DNA from: JABWBR01 sp036741235
GTDB taxonomy: Bacteria > Bacteroidota > Bacteroidia > Chitinophagales > Saprospiraceae
Assembly: GCA_036741235.1 (NCBI GenBank)
Contig: DAINSQ010000218.1
Span: 1 to 6,606, forward strand
Direction of reading: 5' to 3'
Length of the DNA stretch: 6,606 nucleotides
The translations under genes were made by a program, and so were the position numbers. Position 1 is the stretch's first letter, and every line of letters starts with the position of its first letter. Below are positions 6,545 to 6,606 of the stretch, in pieces. The notes under the pieces are model-generated. The model worked only from the letters and a program-made list of their open reading frames with translations. It made no database searches and was not told where the DNA came from.

Positions 6545-6568
6545 CGACCGTGCGACCGTGCGACTCTG
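6545..6568. repeat. Tandem octamer repeat after purB
   Basis: CGACCGTG occurs twice in a row (6545-6552, 6553-6560) and is followed by a related CGACTCTG (6561-6568), starting 17 nt after the purB stop. I recall similar GCGACCGTGCGAC-type runs between genes of Saprospiria-like bacteria, but this is memory and not a search. The array is short, so it could be a fragment of a larger dispersed element continuing past the window edge. Confidence 0.5.
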
Positions 6569-6578
6569 CAATCTTTGC

Positions 6579-6606
6579 CGGTCGTTGAGCGGAGTCGAAA
6601 CGGCGA
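6579..6606. repeat. Hairpin-forming dispersed-repeat-like sequence at window edge
   Basis: The stretch contains TTGAGCGGAGTCGAAACG, a phrase I recall as recurring in intergenic repeats of many bacterial genomes. It can fold with GTCGTT (6581-6586) pairing to AACGGC (6599-6604), including one G-T wobble, around a 12-nt loop. CGGTCGTT (6579-6586) is also a perfect inverted copy of AACGACCG at 6543-6550, enclosing the tandem octamers. The element is probably cut by the window end. It may double as the purB terminator, though no T run is visible. Confidence 0.45.

Noticed and set aside
1..6606. CRISPR array, tRNA/rRNA, insertion sequence or phage genes
   Set aside because: No regularly spaced repeats, tRNA-like or rRNA-like segments, transposase motifs or phage-type proteins are visible in any frame.

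Overview
The window looks like ordinary chromosomal DNA from a member of the Bacteroidota, plausibly the Saprospiria/Lewinella side of the phylum. The grounds are the character of the Cmk and PurB sequences, A/T-rich leaders without Shine-Dalgarno sites, and -7 elements of the form TAnnTTTG upstream of genes (TACTTTTG with TTG 21 nt upstream before the DUF2795 gene; TATCTTTG before queA). The lineage within the phylum is an inference from protein style, not from a search. Coding DNA is moderately GC-rich and the spacers are clearly AT-rich.

Layout: five genes lie on the minus strand and one on the plus strand. Reading the minus strand from high to low coordinates, queA (5077-4013) makes the queuosine-pathway tRNA ribosyltransferase-isomerase. 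It is followed after 17 nt by a gene for an exported transglutaminase-like protein (3995-2775), probably in the same transcript. A 182-nt spacer follows, holding a good Bacteroidota promoter, a 7-bp hairpin and a palindrome, and it leads into a small acidic DUF2795 gene (2592-2371). That gene ends in a large-loop intrinsic terminator (2348-2269). Next come a 503-residue helical, TPR-like protein of unknown function (2121-610) and, 29 nt later, the cytidylate kinase gene cmk (580-1), which is cut by the window edge. On the plus strand purB (5191-6528, adenylosuccinate lyase) diverges from queA across a 113-nt spacer. The last 78 bases hold short tandem octamers and a hairpin-forming sequence of the kind dispersed between genes in this phylum.

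Two genes supply nucleotides (purB for AMP/IMP synthesis, cmk for CMP/dCMP phosphorylation) and one modifies tRNA (queA). The remaining three are poorly characterised: a secreted predicted cysteine enzyme, a small DUF2795 protein, and a large helical protein. I see no mobile element, CRISPR array, rRNA or tRNA. The points most worth a second look are the unknown helical protein linked to cmk, the two-part transglutaminase-like protein behind queA, the structured leader and terminator around the DUF2795 gene, and the repeats at the right edge.
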